This document shows positions 34,861 to 44,621 of a stretch of 64,000 bases of DNA, one piece after another. Origin of the DNA: Thinopyrum elongatum (taxonomy: Eukaryota; Streptophyta; Magnoliopsida; Poales; Poaceae); assembly GCA_011799875.1 (NCBI GenBank), contig CM022302.1:202164086-202228085 (forward strand), read 5' to 3'. The number at the start of each line of letters is the position of its first letter. Positions within the stretch are counted from its first letter, which is position 1. The notes below the pieces were generated by a model, which did not search any database, was not told where the DNA came from, and worked only from the letters and a program-made list of their open reading frames with translations. The translations under genes and the position numbers were made by a program.

Positions 34861-35079
34861 TTATTCGGCTTGTAAACCTATGCTGTTTATTTGATTGAAA
34901 CTATGCTATTTATATGATTTGAGTGTGAAATATTTGTGTTATTTGTTGAAAAAGGACGGCCAGCCGGCCACGCCGGCATATATGGGTCGGCGTGTTGAAC
35001 GCACTGCCGACCCAAATCTCAAACAGGGCGGACGTCGAACGGACGGTCGACCCAAACAGACCAAAAACTTGGACTCTAA

Positions 35080-35537
35080 ATACTGTGAACATTTTTTGGG
35101 AATTCACCACGGCCTGTCATGTCGATTTCAAGCTGCCGTCCGTACTCGTCCTGATACCGACTGATCGCTAGCCCAGCCACTGCCGAACTAACACGCATAC
35201 TATTCCCCAGATCCTCTTCTTCCGCTCTAGCAGCGCACTGCTCCGACGGATTTTGGAGGGTTTGAAGAGAGACAAGCATATCCAATCCAAGTGTATTTTG
35301 TGCTGGCGGCTGCGGAACCGAGATGGGTTTCCCCTCCACCTCTTGTCCCGACGCTCGCACCACCTTCACAGGATCTACCCGGTGGAATCCGCCACCCACG
35401 GCCACGGACGGCAGTGGTGGTGGCTCCCCCCACTCCGCCCTCAGCTCACCTCTCTCTCCCTCGCCCCCACTCTACAATAAGTAGCTTATCGCCTCAGGAT
35501 TACACGGCCACGCCGCGGCAGCGAATCCCCACCTCCC
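35080..35537 (+). promoter_or_regulatory. Upstream region of the lycopene beta-cyclase gene
   Basis: 458 bases lie between the Harbinger target site and the ATG. No clear TATA box is visible; actctacaataagta at about 35470 is a weak candidate. The ATG context cctcccATGG fits the plant consensus. The short distance means the transposon end forms part of, or borders, the proximal promoter. Confidence 0.4.
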
Positions 35538-36992
35538 ATGGCCACCACCGCCCTCCTCCTCCGCGCCCACCACGCCTGCAGGCCGCCGCCGCCCGCGCCG
35601 CCGGGGCGCGCGGCGATCGTCTGCAGGGCCACGACGTCCGCGGGGCAGGCGCTGCGCTCGCTGGCCCCGCCGCCGCGGCCCGAGCTGCTCTCCCTCGACC
35701 TACCCCGCTACGACCCGGCGCGCTCCCGGCCCGTCGACCTCGCCGTCGTGGGCGGCGGGCCCGCGGGGCTCGCGGTGGCGCAGCGCGTCGCCGAGGCGGG
35801 CCTCTCCGTCGTCTCCATCGACCCCTCCCCGGGCCTCGTCTGGCCCAACAACTACGGCGTCTGGGTCGACGAGTTCGAGGCCATGGGCCTCTCCGACTGC
35901 CTCGACACCGTCTGGCCCTCCGCCTCCGTCTTCATCGACGACCACACCTCCAAGTCGCTCCACCGCCCCTACGCCCGCGTCGCCCGCCGCAAGCTCAAGT
36001 CCACCATGATGGACCGCTGCATCGCCCACGGCGTCCGCTTCCACCAGGCCAAGGTCGTCAAGGTCGTCCACAACGAGGCCTCCTCCCTCCTCATCTGCGA
36101 CGACGGCGTCGCCGTCCCGGCCACCGTCGTCCTCGACGCCACCGGCTTCTCCCGCTGCCTCGTGCAGTACGACAAGCCCTACAACCCGGGCTACCAGGTC
36201 GCCTACGGCATCCTCGCCGAGGTCGACGAGCACCCCTTCGACATCGACAAGATGCTCTTCATGGACTGGCGCGACTCCCACCTCCCCGAGGGGTCCGCGA
36301 TCAAGGACCGGAACAGCCGCGTGCCCACCTTCCTCTACGCCATGCCCTTCTCGCCCACCAGGATCTTCCTCGAGGAGACGTCGCTGGTCGCGCGCCCGGG
36401 GCTGTCCATGGACGACATCCAGGAGCGCATGGCCGCGCGGCTGAGGCACCTGGGAATTCGCATCCGGAGCGTCGAGGAGGACGAGCGCTGCGTGATCCCC
36501 ATGGGCGGGCCGCTGCCCGTGCTGCCGCAGAGGGTGGTGGGCATCGGCGGCACGGCCGGGATGGTGCATCCGTCCACAGGGTACATGGTGGCGCGCACAT
36601 TGGCGACCGCGCCCATCGTGGCAGACTCCATCGTGCGGTTTCTAGATACCGGCAACGGCGGCATCGCCGGGGACGCGCTTGCCGCCGAGGTGTGGAAGGA
36701 GCTGTGGCCGACGGACAGGCGGCGGCAGAGGGAATTCTTCTGCTTCGGCATGGACGTCCTGCTCAAGCTGGACCTCCAAGGTACACGGCGGTTCTTCAAC
36801 GCATTCTTCGACCTCGAGCCGCACTACTGGCACGGCTTCCTCTCGTCGAGGCTGTTCCTGCCCGAGCTCTTGATGTTCGGGCTCTCGCTGTTCGCGCACG
36901 CTTCGAACACGTCCAAGCTGGAGATCATGGCCAAGGGCACCGTGCCTCTTGCCAAGATGGTCGGCAACTTGATACAGGACAAGGATAGGTGA
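35538..36992 (+). CDS. LCYB: Lycopene beta-cyclase, chloroplast
   Basis: A single exon of 484 codons, intact. The enzyme closes a beta-ionone ring at each end of linear lycopene to give beta-carotene, in plastids. Residues 1-40 are Ala/Arg/Pro/Ser-rich with few acids, as in transit peptides. VVGGGPAGLAVA (70-81) is the dinucleotide-binding loop. NNYGVWVDEFEAMGL (104-118) is a cyclase signature. FLEET (277-281) is the catalytic motif. PMGGPLPVLPQRVVGIGG (321-338) and the following VHPSTGYM are the cyclase motifs, and the C-terminal charged and hydrophobic region is complete. The length fits plant beta-cyclases, and the FLEETSLVARPGL context favours beta over epsilon cyclase. Codons are strongly G/C-ending, normal for many grass genes, which creates long false ORFs in other frames. 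The ATG at 35538 gives a full transit peptide. Confidence 0.96.
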   Translation: MATTALLLRAHHACRPPPPAPPGRAAIVCRATTSAGQALRSLAPPPRPELLSLDLPRYDPARSRPVDLAVVGGGPAGLAVAQRVAEAGLSVVSIDPSPGLVWPNNYGVWVDEFEAMGLSDCLDTVWPSASVFIDDHTSKSLHRPYARVARRKLKSTMMDRCIAHGVRFHQAKVVKVVHNEASSLLICDDGVAVPATVVLDATGFSRCLVQYDKPYNPGYQVAYGILAEVDEHPFDIDKMLFMDWRDSHLPEGSAIKDRNSRVPTFLYAMPFSPTRIFLEETSLVARPGLSMDDIQERMAARLRHLGIRIRSVEEDERCVIPMGGPLPVLPQRVVGIGGTAGMVHPSTGYMVARTLATAPIVADSIVRFLDTGNGGIAGDALAAEVWKELWPTDRRRQREFFCFGMDVLLKLDLQGTRRFFNAFFDLEPHYWHGFLSSRLFLPELLMFGLSLFAHASNTSKLEIMAKGTVPLAKMVGNLIQDKDR

Positions 36993-37659
36993 TGACTTAG
37001 AGGGTATGTATGTACCTGCATTTCTCATCTCAAGATCTTCATGGGGTCTTTGATTTTGGCATAGCTTTTCTCAAATGTACGTATCTATGATTGGCAAAGA
37101 GGATTTAAATAGCACTGCTAGCAACTGCAGCTTAGGACTTCCAGAGAGATGTAACAATTCTTGCTGCTGCTACGTTATTGAGATGTATAGTTCATATACT
37201 GAGGTATCGCTCGCTCCATGTATTATATGTCATGGTGGACAAACACACATCAAAGTTTTCCCATAAATTACTTACAAAAGGTCGCATAATCATAGAAATT
37301 TTCACCTATACAGTAAGAACATGAAGTAGGATGGAACGCAGTGCCAAGTAAAAGGTATGTACTTGTTTGACATCCAACAAAGTTATCCTGTTGCATTAAC
37401 ATTTCTTTTCTCTACCCCGACTAACATGCTGTACACACCGTTGATTTGAGAACACAGTTTAACTGTGAAGTAGACTTCCCCGAACAAAATGAAGAGAAGA
37501 ATGAGCATAATTGAACAATGTAAATACCAAAATTATCTTCTCAAATTCATTTGATCCTCAACCGTCTGAACAACTCATGTATCCAGTTCATATGCAGTCA
37601 CCCAATTCTTGTATTTGACCCCCAGACCTTCTTTTCACTTTTGCCGTTGAAGAAAATGC
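36993..37659. other. Shared 3' intergenic region of two convergent genes
   Basis: 667 bases separate the stop codons of LCYB (plus) and the receptor kinase (minus). The region must contain both 3' UTRs and polyadenylation sites. I see no repeat or further gene in it. Overlapping transcript ends are possible. Confidence 0.6.
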
Positions 37660-40600
37660 TCAGAAGGAAATGTCTCTCGTATCTCCTTCACGTTCTGGAG
37701 CTCTGTAAGAAAACCCTAGTTCCTCACCTGATTGCCGCCTTACTATGCTAGCCCTCTGCATCAGGCGCACAAGTTGCTGGACAACCTCGGACATAGGAGG
37801 ACGGAACTCTGGCTCCGGCTGCACAAAGAAATCACAGAAACAATTATTAGGTATTAGGATATGCCCCTGACATGAAATACATGTGACAAAATATGCCAAG
37901 AATAAATTTTAAGAGATGGGCCAGGATAACTTCATGACGCATGAATTTGCTTTGTAATTTATCACTTGCAATATTAATCAGATTAGGCACGTTAGATTGC
38001 AGGAATCCGAACAGACTATTAGGCGTGTTCAATTCTTCTTTTATTATTTATTGAATGCTACCATATGGTTATTGGTCACTAGTCTCTACACAAGAATATC
38101 TGTCCCAAAGAAAGACGGTACCTGAACACAAAGTGCAATTATGTCTGCAAAGCGGGAGAGCGATTTCGCAGGGTACATTCCATTTAATGCTGGATCAACC
38201 ATCTTAGAAAGTGCGTCGATATCATGAAGCTGAGGCGTAGCCCATCTAACAAGAGACTGTTCTGACCTCTCTCTAGAACTGCAACAGCCGTCCAAAGATC
38301 AATTTACTAATTATAAGGTATAACGCACCAGAATCAGAATAGAAGCTGGAGGGTATATATACCTGTCTAGTGGCTTCCTTCCGGTCAATAGCTCTAGCAT
38401 CACTACTCCAAAACTGTACACGTCACTCTTTACAGTATAAATTCCTGACATGGAAAACTCTGGGGCGCTGTATCCAAATGAGCCAACCACTTCAGTAGAA
38501 ACCTGGAACGACAAACCAAGTAGTTAGTGCAGGTTACACCTACAGGTGCCATTTGAGAACTACTCCGTATCTCGGTACTTGGATCTATTTGTTATACTTG
38601 CCTGTCTCTCGGTATTGGGTGTCAAGGCAGCGAGCCCACAGTCAGATAAATGTGCATTATGCTCTTCATCAAGTAGGATGTTTGCGGACTTAAAATTTCT
38701 ATGAACAACAGAGGGCAAGCACACCTCATGCAGGTATCTATACAAAGGTTTGGAAAACGTTAACATTATATGTCTCATCCACTAGAACCTTCAGAAATAG
38801 CAAGTGATTAAAGTAACTTACTCTAATGCCCGAGCAGTGCCTAGTGCTATTCTTACACGGACGTTCCATGTAAGTCTTCTGCTCATCTCATCAGAGAAGT
38901 GCAGCATATCATGCAGCGTTGCAATTCCAATGTACTCATAAACAAGAAGCCTTTGCGCATGCTCCACACAGTACCCTGTAAGTGCCACGATGTTTGGATG
39001 CCTAAGTCGTGACATACTTGATACAACCTCAAGGAAATCATCTTCTTCCTGCAAGGAAATAGCGGCACTGTCTACCTTCTTAACAGCCATAACCTGCAAA
39101 AGTGGTATAGAATTCAGCTATAGTGCACAGCATTACAGAGGGGGAAAAGAGGAAGAGGGTGTATGTATTAAAAACATCTTATATTCTTACATTTGCTGCA
39201 TTTTATAGTAAACATGCTACTCCCTCCGTAAAGTAATATAAGAGCGTTTAGATCACTAAAGTAGTGATCTAAACGCTCTTATATTTCTTTACAGAGGGAG
39301 TAGAAAACAATAATCGCCTGGGCAGTGTAACCTATTCTTATTCGATTAACCATGGTAAATGAATAATCTGCTATATTCATAGTGCTCAAGTTCAAAATGC
39401 ATAAAATAGTTTTGCACTCCAAATTGGCAAAAAATGGGAATAGAGCTGATTCAGCCACCCACAAACTTGACGTCTATGAGTAATAACAAGGACTTGTTAA
39501 ATTCCACCAGGGTTATATAACTCATTTAAAACGGCAGGAAGCATATTTTACCTTTCCATTTGGGAAATCAGCCTTGTAAACACGACCAAGTGAACCCTCT
39601 CCCAAAAGGGAATCTTGACAGAAGCTATTCGTCGCAACTTGGAGGGAAGCCACGGTGTAAGGTGTCGCAGTTATGGGAACCTTTGTCTTTCTCATAGAAC
39701 CAGTTTTACCATAAACCCTCTCGGGAGTCATTTTCTCAGCAGGCAGGACTTTTATAGCCGTATTTTCAAGACCTTGCTCTGGGATTTCCCTGTTAGATAC
39801 TACAAAACAAAAACACAGATGGAAGGTAAAAATCTGAATTATGACTGACGAGTGTGCAATAAATTCAGTTAAAATACCGAAGATTATCAAATGAGCGAAA
39901 TTGTGGAGAGGGGGGGGGGGGGGGGGGGGGCAGGGTTTGCAGTTTGTATGTGCCACCATTAGATCTATTGAGTGCATATTACAGACTATCCAAGATTTCA
40001 AGCTCTTCACTGCTAGATTTAGTGCCGTGCCTCAAAAACTAGTTGCAAAGCTAAACTGATTTTGATGTCAAAGGCTAGTAATGTACTACCTCCATCCTGG
40101 TTTATTGGTCCCCTTTGTAATTTGTGCCAAATTTTGACCAAAGATTTAACTAACAAAATGTTAATGCATGTCAACATAAATTATATCATTGAAGTAGTCA
40201 AAATTTGGCACAGAATACAATGGGGACCAATAAACCAAGACGGAGGTAGTACTACCTTGTGCCGGAGGTTGCATCGTGAATCATAGTGTGCCATGTGAGT
40301 TTTGTTTATGCAGGCAAAAGGCACTAAATGACACTTAGGCTCTACAGATGGTCAGAACTCAATTATCTTACATTGATATGGCTTGGCCTGTGAAACTGGA
40401 TTAATGAAGGTAGAAGAACAAGATTTTCATTACTGATACATACACTGGTTTCGGACCCAATCAAACAGCACTCAGTTTTACGGTTGCCTTATCAGCTAAT
40501 GGCGGTATCTCAGCTGATTGAAAATAGCATAAGATTATACTAGTAAAATACAGCAGCAAGAAAACATGCCAGCGTAAGAAAGTGCAGTACCTTCCTCTAT

Positions 40601-42837
40601 GTTCACTGATAGTGGACCTACAAAATCTTTGGATTCCGTGCTGCTATCATCCTTCCTTTTCCGAGATTTGCGAATGCATAATACCAAAAGAAGAAGCACA
40701 CACAAAGCAGCAAGAACTGAGCCAACAATTATCCCCACAAGCGAAGCTGTCTGCAGACCATTCTTGCCACCTTGACCAGTGGAGCTCTCAGAGCCTTTTG
40801 GAGCATTTCCACTTCCCCCAGAACGGTTAGGACGACTGCGCGGCCTTCCAGGGGGTGGTGGCATGAAAGGTGGTGGTGGAGGAGCAGGTCCATTCAGGAA
40901 TGAGTTTCCACTAAGTCTACAGTTGTAATTGCAACAAGTTATTAGAATGTTCTAACAAGGATATCCACTAAGCCTACAGTTCAGGGGAGAGGCGGGGTAA
41001 AGCGTTCTGGGACATACATCACGTCTGGGATTGAGCTGAATTCTTTTGGTATCCAGCCACTGAAATTGTTGTTTGCAATGTTTCTGTCAAAAATGAAAAC
41101 TAGTTTAGCATTTTATCAAGCAAACAACAGGACGAGTTAAATTGCTGCCTGAAAACTCGCTTACAGGGTAGTAAGGCCTAGACCACTTAGAACATTGACA
41201 GAACCTGTTAACTGATTGTTTTGCATATAGCTGCAAAATGTGTTAGAATGTTGCAACCAGGGCTAGAAAGTTGAACATAAAGTCAAATTGTGCTCTTAAG
41301 AAAATCACTCAATACTTACAGACTAGAAATATTTGATAGAGAGCCAATAGAAGTTGGAAGATCCCCTGTCAGTTTGTTGAAAGACACGTCCCTGTAATGC
41401 AGTATAAATAGCATTAGATGGATTTATGGAACTAGAGGTAAGAGTGTGTACGTCAGTACCAACCAGAAGGTGATTTTATGACCATTACATGTTTGAAGGG
41501 TACAAGTGCATGTCAAAACAGAGATGATTAGGTAGTAGGGGTAGTGAAAGGATTGTACTGAGAAGGGATGGGTTCTCTCTGTGACAGGGTGGGAATGAGA
41601 TGCTGGGAGATGGGACTATGGGAGTTATTGGTGGATTGAGAGGGTTTCATATGAACTGTGAAGCCAGCAAATGAGTTATAGTAATTTACATTATTTATGC
41701 TCTTAAAAAATGAAGTTTGAACTATATTGGTTCCAGAAGACATAGATGCCATGTTGTGGAAAAAGTATCCCAAAAGTGTGTGGATGACAAAATTGCCTAT
41801 AAATTCATAGTTTGCAAATAAAGAGCAGAGTTTGAAGATGCCTTACAACTCTGAAAGTGAAGTGAGGTTTCCAAACAAATCGCCTATTTGTTGAGCCAGT
41901 GAGTTGTGGCTGAGATTGCTGCATAGAAAGGTTAACCGGGATCAGACATTGCCAGCAAAACTGAATGCTAATACATTAATAGTCGTGCATATAAAACCGA
42001 AAAAGTTGCGAGGAACATATTTTCTTACAGGTACTCAATCGAAGCCATGTTGGATATGGAGTATGGGAGATTGCCAGAGAAATTGTTGGTCGCCAGATTC
42101 CTACATCACCGTTCAGAGTGAAACCACCGACGCAAAGAAATGCAGTAACAGATTATGGCAGGTAGGATACATACAGATATGTGAGATTTGGTGGCAGCTG
42201 GTAAGGAATTGAACCTTGAATTTGATTGTTGCTCAAATCCCTGCAAGTAATGGAACGGGGGGTCAATATGATGCACAAACAGAAGAAGAAAAACGAGAAG
42301 AGTGGGCAAGTTGTGGTGAGCTCTCACAATGTTTTGAGTGAGAACAGATTGGAGAGTTCGTAGCCCAGATAGCCATTCAGCCCTGTCCCGGCAAGCTTGC
42401 TGTTGCATATGAGACAAGAAGCACAAGCTTAGCATGTACGGAGTACTAGCAAAAAATCAATCACCGGCCGAAAAGAAAAACAAATCAATGGGTTGAGGCA
42501 TGCGAGGATGGATGTTTACATTTCGGTGACGCCCGAGCCGGTGCAGGAGACGCCCTGCCACGCCGCGCCGCAGGGGTCGCCGCCGCCGGCCGACCAGCCG
42601 GCCAGCTGCGGCGGGCTGTTCCAGGAGGTGTAGAGATTCCCCAGAGCGGCGGCTGCGCGAACCCAGGCATCATTAATCGCGCCCACCGACACACGCGCGA
42701 GAGATCAACAAAAAAAAAACTCGGGATCGGAAGCGGAGACGTAGACGGAGGCGCTCACCATCGGAGGACTCGGTGGTGGCCCCCGCGGTCGCCGCCGCGA
42801 GGGCGACGAGGAGCCCGGCCAATGCGGCGGCCGCCAT
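37660..42837 (-). CDS. SRF: STRUBBELIG-receptor-family LRR receptor kinase (atypical kinase), 16 exons
   Basis: Exons (minus): 42837-42759, 42652-42520, 42399-42328, 42240-42175, 42100-42029, 41918-41847, 41391-41320, 41230-41165, 41083-41018, 40916-40591, 39799-39552, 39093-38822, 38737-38602, 38502-38363, 38278-38122, 37818-37660. They sum to 2136 bases, 711 residues plus stop, with all phases matching. Order: signal peptide (1-22), Cys-containing N-cap, leucine-rich repeats on 66/72-base exons, a Pro-rich segment (about 243-265), a membrane helix (about 290-314), a basic stop-transfer, and a kinase domain. The kinase keeps the VMAVKK lysine but has HRN (527-529) for HRD and DCG (547-549) for DFG, the mark of this probably catalytically inactive family. 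In Arabidopsis, relatives act in tissue patterning and cell-wall signalling at the plasma membrane. Introns use GT-AG except one GC-AG. The number within the family is not assigned. Confidence 0.95.
38503..38601 (-). other. GC-AG intron of the receptor kinase
   Basis: The exon ends GAGACAG and the intron starts GCAAGT, ending in TTCCAG. The donor is otherwise a perfect consensus. Joining here restores NTERQ to [15 protein letters not shown] in frame. Confidence 0.88.
39220..39300. mobile_element. Stowaway-type MITE, 81 bases, in an intron
   Basis: Near-perfect long hairpin. It begins ctccctccgtaaag and ends ctttacagagggag, with TA on both sides (39218-39219 and 39301-39302), as in the Tc1/mariner-derived Stowaway group. 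It lies in the kinase intron between 39552 and 39093. Confidence 0.92.
39908..39930 (+). repeat. Poly-G tract (about 21 G) in an intron
   Basis: After gagag an uninterrupted G run ends at 39930 before cagggt. It sits in the kinase intron 40590-39800 and is C-rich on the sense strand. Its exact length is prone to sequencing and replication error. Confidence 0.85.
40086..40249. mobile_element. Stowaway-type MITE, 164 bases, in an intron
   Basis: It begins ctacctccatcctggtttat and ends in the inverted partner aaaccaagacggaggtag, with TA on both sides (40084-40085 and 40250-40251). ggtcccc and ggggacc continue the stem. It lies in the same intron as the poly-G tract. Confidence 0.9.
40917..40973 (-). 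promoter_or_regulatory. Duplicated 3' splice site of exon 10
   Basis: The acceptor context AACTGTAG/ACTTAGTGGA used at 40916 is copied 57 bases upstream as AACTGTAG/GCTTAGTGGA (acceptor giving start 40973). Use of the upstream copy would add codons ending in an early TAG. This may be a decoy or a regulated unproductive splice. Confidence 0.5.
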
Positions 42838-43430
42838 CCTCGGCTCGGCTGCCCCCCACCCGCTCCTCCAGCACCAGCAGCGAGACTCTCGCTCTCTCTC
42901 GCCTGACAAAACCCACGAGCCTCCTTGGTGGCTTGTACCGCCAGGCCAGGCCAGACGGCTAGGACACGGGGATCACCATGGGCGCGGACGGACGCCTTCT
43001 CTCTCCTCCCACTCACCGAGGGAGGGGCAGCGCAGCGCAGCGGGGTACAGCTAATGTGCGCGGCGCAAACAGCTAGCGGAAAGAGGAGAGAGAAACGGCA
43101 ATGGGGTGCCTATGCCTTGCGTCGTCCCGGCAGCAGATTTGGATGCGGCGTGGGCGTGGCAATGGGGTCGTCAAAACTTAACTCTCTCTCTCTCTCTCTC
43201 TCTCTCTGCTCGCGTCTTAAATTTTGGTTGGGTTCTGGGTTCGCTCGCTCGCTCTCTCTTGGCTCCCGGCGCTTTTGATTCGACCCAAAAAAACGGGGGC
43301 AGGTGAAAGAAAGGTGAGCGCGAGGCTGCCGGTGCTCGCGAATGGCGTGGGCGAAAGCGATTTCTTTTTATAGCACAGTGATTTTGTGCTTTGTGTTTGA
43401 CTGAGGAGGCCAATGGTTAACTTGGTCAAA
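42838..43430 (-). promoter_or_regulatory. Promoter and 5' leader region of the receptor kinase
   Basis: Non-coding, GC-rich near the gene. A (CT)13 run at 43182-43207 reads (GA)n in the gene's direction, about 350 bases before the ATG. No TATA box is clear. No transposon is visible in the first 600 bases. Confidence 0.45.
43182..43207 (+). repeat. (CT)13 microsatellite
   Basis: Perfect dinucleotide run, followed at 43243-43258 by imperfect gctcgctcgctctctc. Confidence 0.95.
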
Positions 43431-44526
43431 TGAGATTCTTCCGTTGCTTCCGCTCCCTTTCCACACAGGCTTTACTTGCGTACCGTACGCCCCTGCCTTC
43501 GTTACCAACAACAAAAGTCACAAAGTCACCCGTTAATCACCTTGTTTGTGACAAAATGGCTAATTTTAATTCGAAAATGTTTATTATCTGTGCATGGTTC
43601 ACCTTTTATCAGAACCGTTGAGATTGGTGCTTCACTTGTAGAGACTGGGTTGACTATTGCTGTCAGGTAAAATGAACCAAGGTGGGCCCACCCGGCTAAC
43701 CAATGTGGCTCGATGCGATCAGATCCGATCCACTTGCGTCCCTAGTAGTACTCGTTGCGGTGAACCAGCTTGACTGAGAATGATGTACACGTTGAAAACA
43801 CATGTCTCTCGCCTGCTAAATTCCAGGCCTTGTTTGGTAGATCCTGCCGGTGGCCAGTTGGGCCAATCCTGCCGGTGGCCAGTTGGGCCAATCGCTGCAT
43901 TTCCAGTAATTATTGAGTTGCCAGTTACAACTCGCCGGTACAAGCTCTAGCCATTTGTTCTTTTAGATTAGATAGAGTACTTTCTTGCAAGGTGGGGTGC
44001 GGTTAGCTATGGAATCAAGAAGATGAGTAGTGCACCTAAGAATAACATGGGTAGTATCCAGAAACAAGAAATGAAGCACCCTACAAGCGCTCTCAGAGCT
44101 TAGCGCACGTCGGCCGTCGGATCAAACTGCTTGATGCGATTCTGGGCGTCGGATCGAGAGGTGGAAGGAGCTGGGCCGTCGGATCGAACCCGTTCCCTTT
44201 AGTAATGAATAGTTACCGCCCCCTCCCGGCCTCGCTCACTCCGCGGCTTCGGCCTGATCTCGCTGACATGTGGGGCCATTCGCTGCTGGGCCGCGCCTGT
44301 CAGTGGCTGTGTCTGGGCAGGCGTCCGGTGTATGCCTTTTGCGGTTAAAATATCATGCCACCGCCTGTAGTTTTCACACCCCGCCGAGGGCATTTGCGGG
44401 AATTCACGTGTGTGGTCGTGCGTGGCGTCCTGTGGGTGGCTCGGTTGGGTGTAAGGTCGAGGAGAGCGCAGGATTGGGCAGAAAGTGAGAACCCTAGCCG
44501 CCGCATCTTTCCCGCACGCACGCGCG
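43431..44526. other. Intergenic region with low-copy appearance
   Basis: No gene is supported. It contains a 25-base tandem duplication (43841-43890) and three copies of gycgtcggatc at about 44111, 44146 and 44178. The last 60 bases, with gaaccctagccgccg, look like a cereal 5' leader. Confidence 0.4.
43841..43890 (+). repeat. 25-base tandem duplication
   Basis: The unit starting atcctgccggtggccagttg is present twice in perfect copy (43841-43865 and 43866-43890). It is likely a recent duplication. Confidence 0.9.
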
Positions 44527-44621
44527 ATGCATCTCGCCGCCGCCGCCATCTTCAGTCCCGTCCCCGTCCCAAGATCCACCTCCTCCGCCACGCCCCCACT
44601 GCGAGCTCCGCGTCCTCCACC
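44527..44621 (+). CDS. Possible first exon of an unidentified gene
   Basis: ATG follows a leader-like gaaccctagccgccgcat stretch. It encodes MHLAAAAIFSPVPVPRSTSS and onward, 31 codons rich in Ala, Ser, Pro and Arg, resembling a plastid or mitochondrial transit peptide. The exon ends in CCACC at a consensus donor GTGAGA (44622). I could not follow a second coding exon, so this may be a decayed gene, a non-coding transcript or chance in GC-rich DNA. Confidence 0.25.

Larger units (their letters stand above)
31965..35076 (+). mobile_element. PIF/Harbinger transposon next to the beta-cyclase gene
   Basis: The left end is gagcaactccaacgcg at 31965, preceded by TAA (31962-31964). The right end is cttggactc ending at 35076, followed by TAA (35077-35079). 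TAA is the usual Harbinger target. The right terminus looks like the inverted left one with about five bases lost. Subterminal GC-rich blocks with cgacccaaac motifs (31980-32090 and 34985-35055) are typical of this family in wheat. The element carries a decayed DDE transposase (32554-33846) and a foreign insert (about 33870-34860). No second, Myb-like Harbinger ORF was found. Confidence 0.8.

Noticed and set aside
35700..36569. 289-codon minus-strand ORF antisense to LCYB
   Set aside because: Compositional shadow (Gly/Val/Asp/His-rich), no known domain or promoter.
35291..36988. 565-codon plus-strand ORF overlapping LCYB in another frame
   Set aside because: Arg/Pro/Ala-rich product with no domain, caused by the G/C-ending codons of LCYB. 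The LCYB frame has all family motifs.
41528..41773. 81-codon ORF in a kinase intron
   Set aside because: Lies in the intron between 41847 and 41391; the flanking exons join in phase without it.
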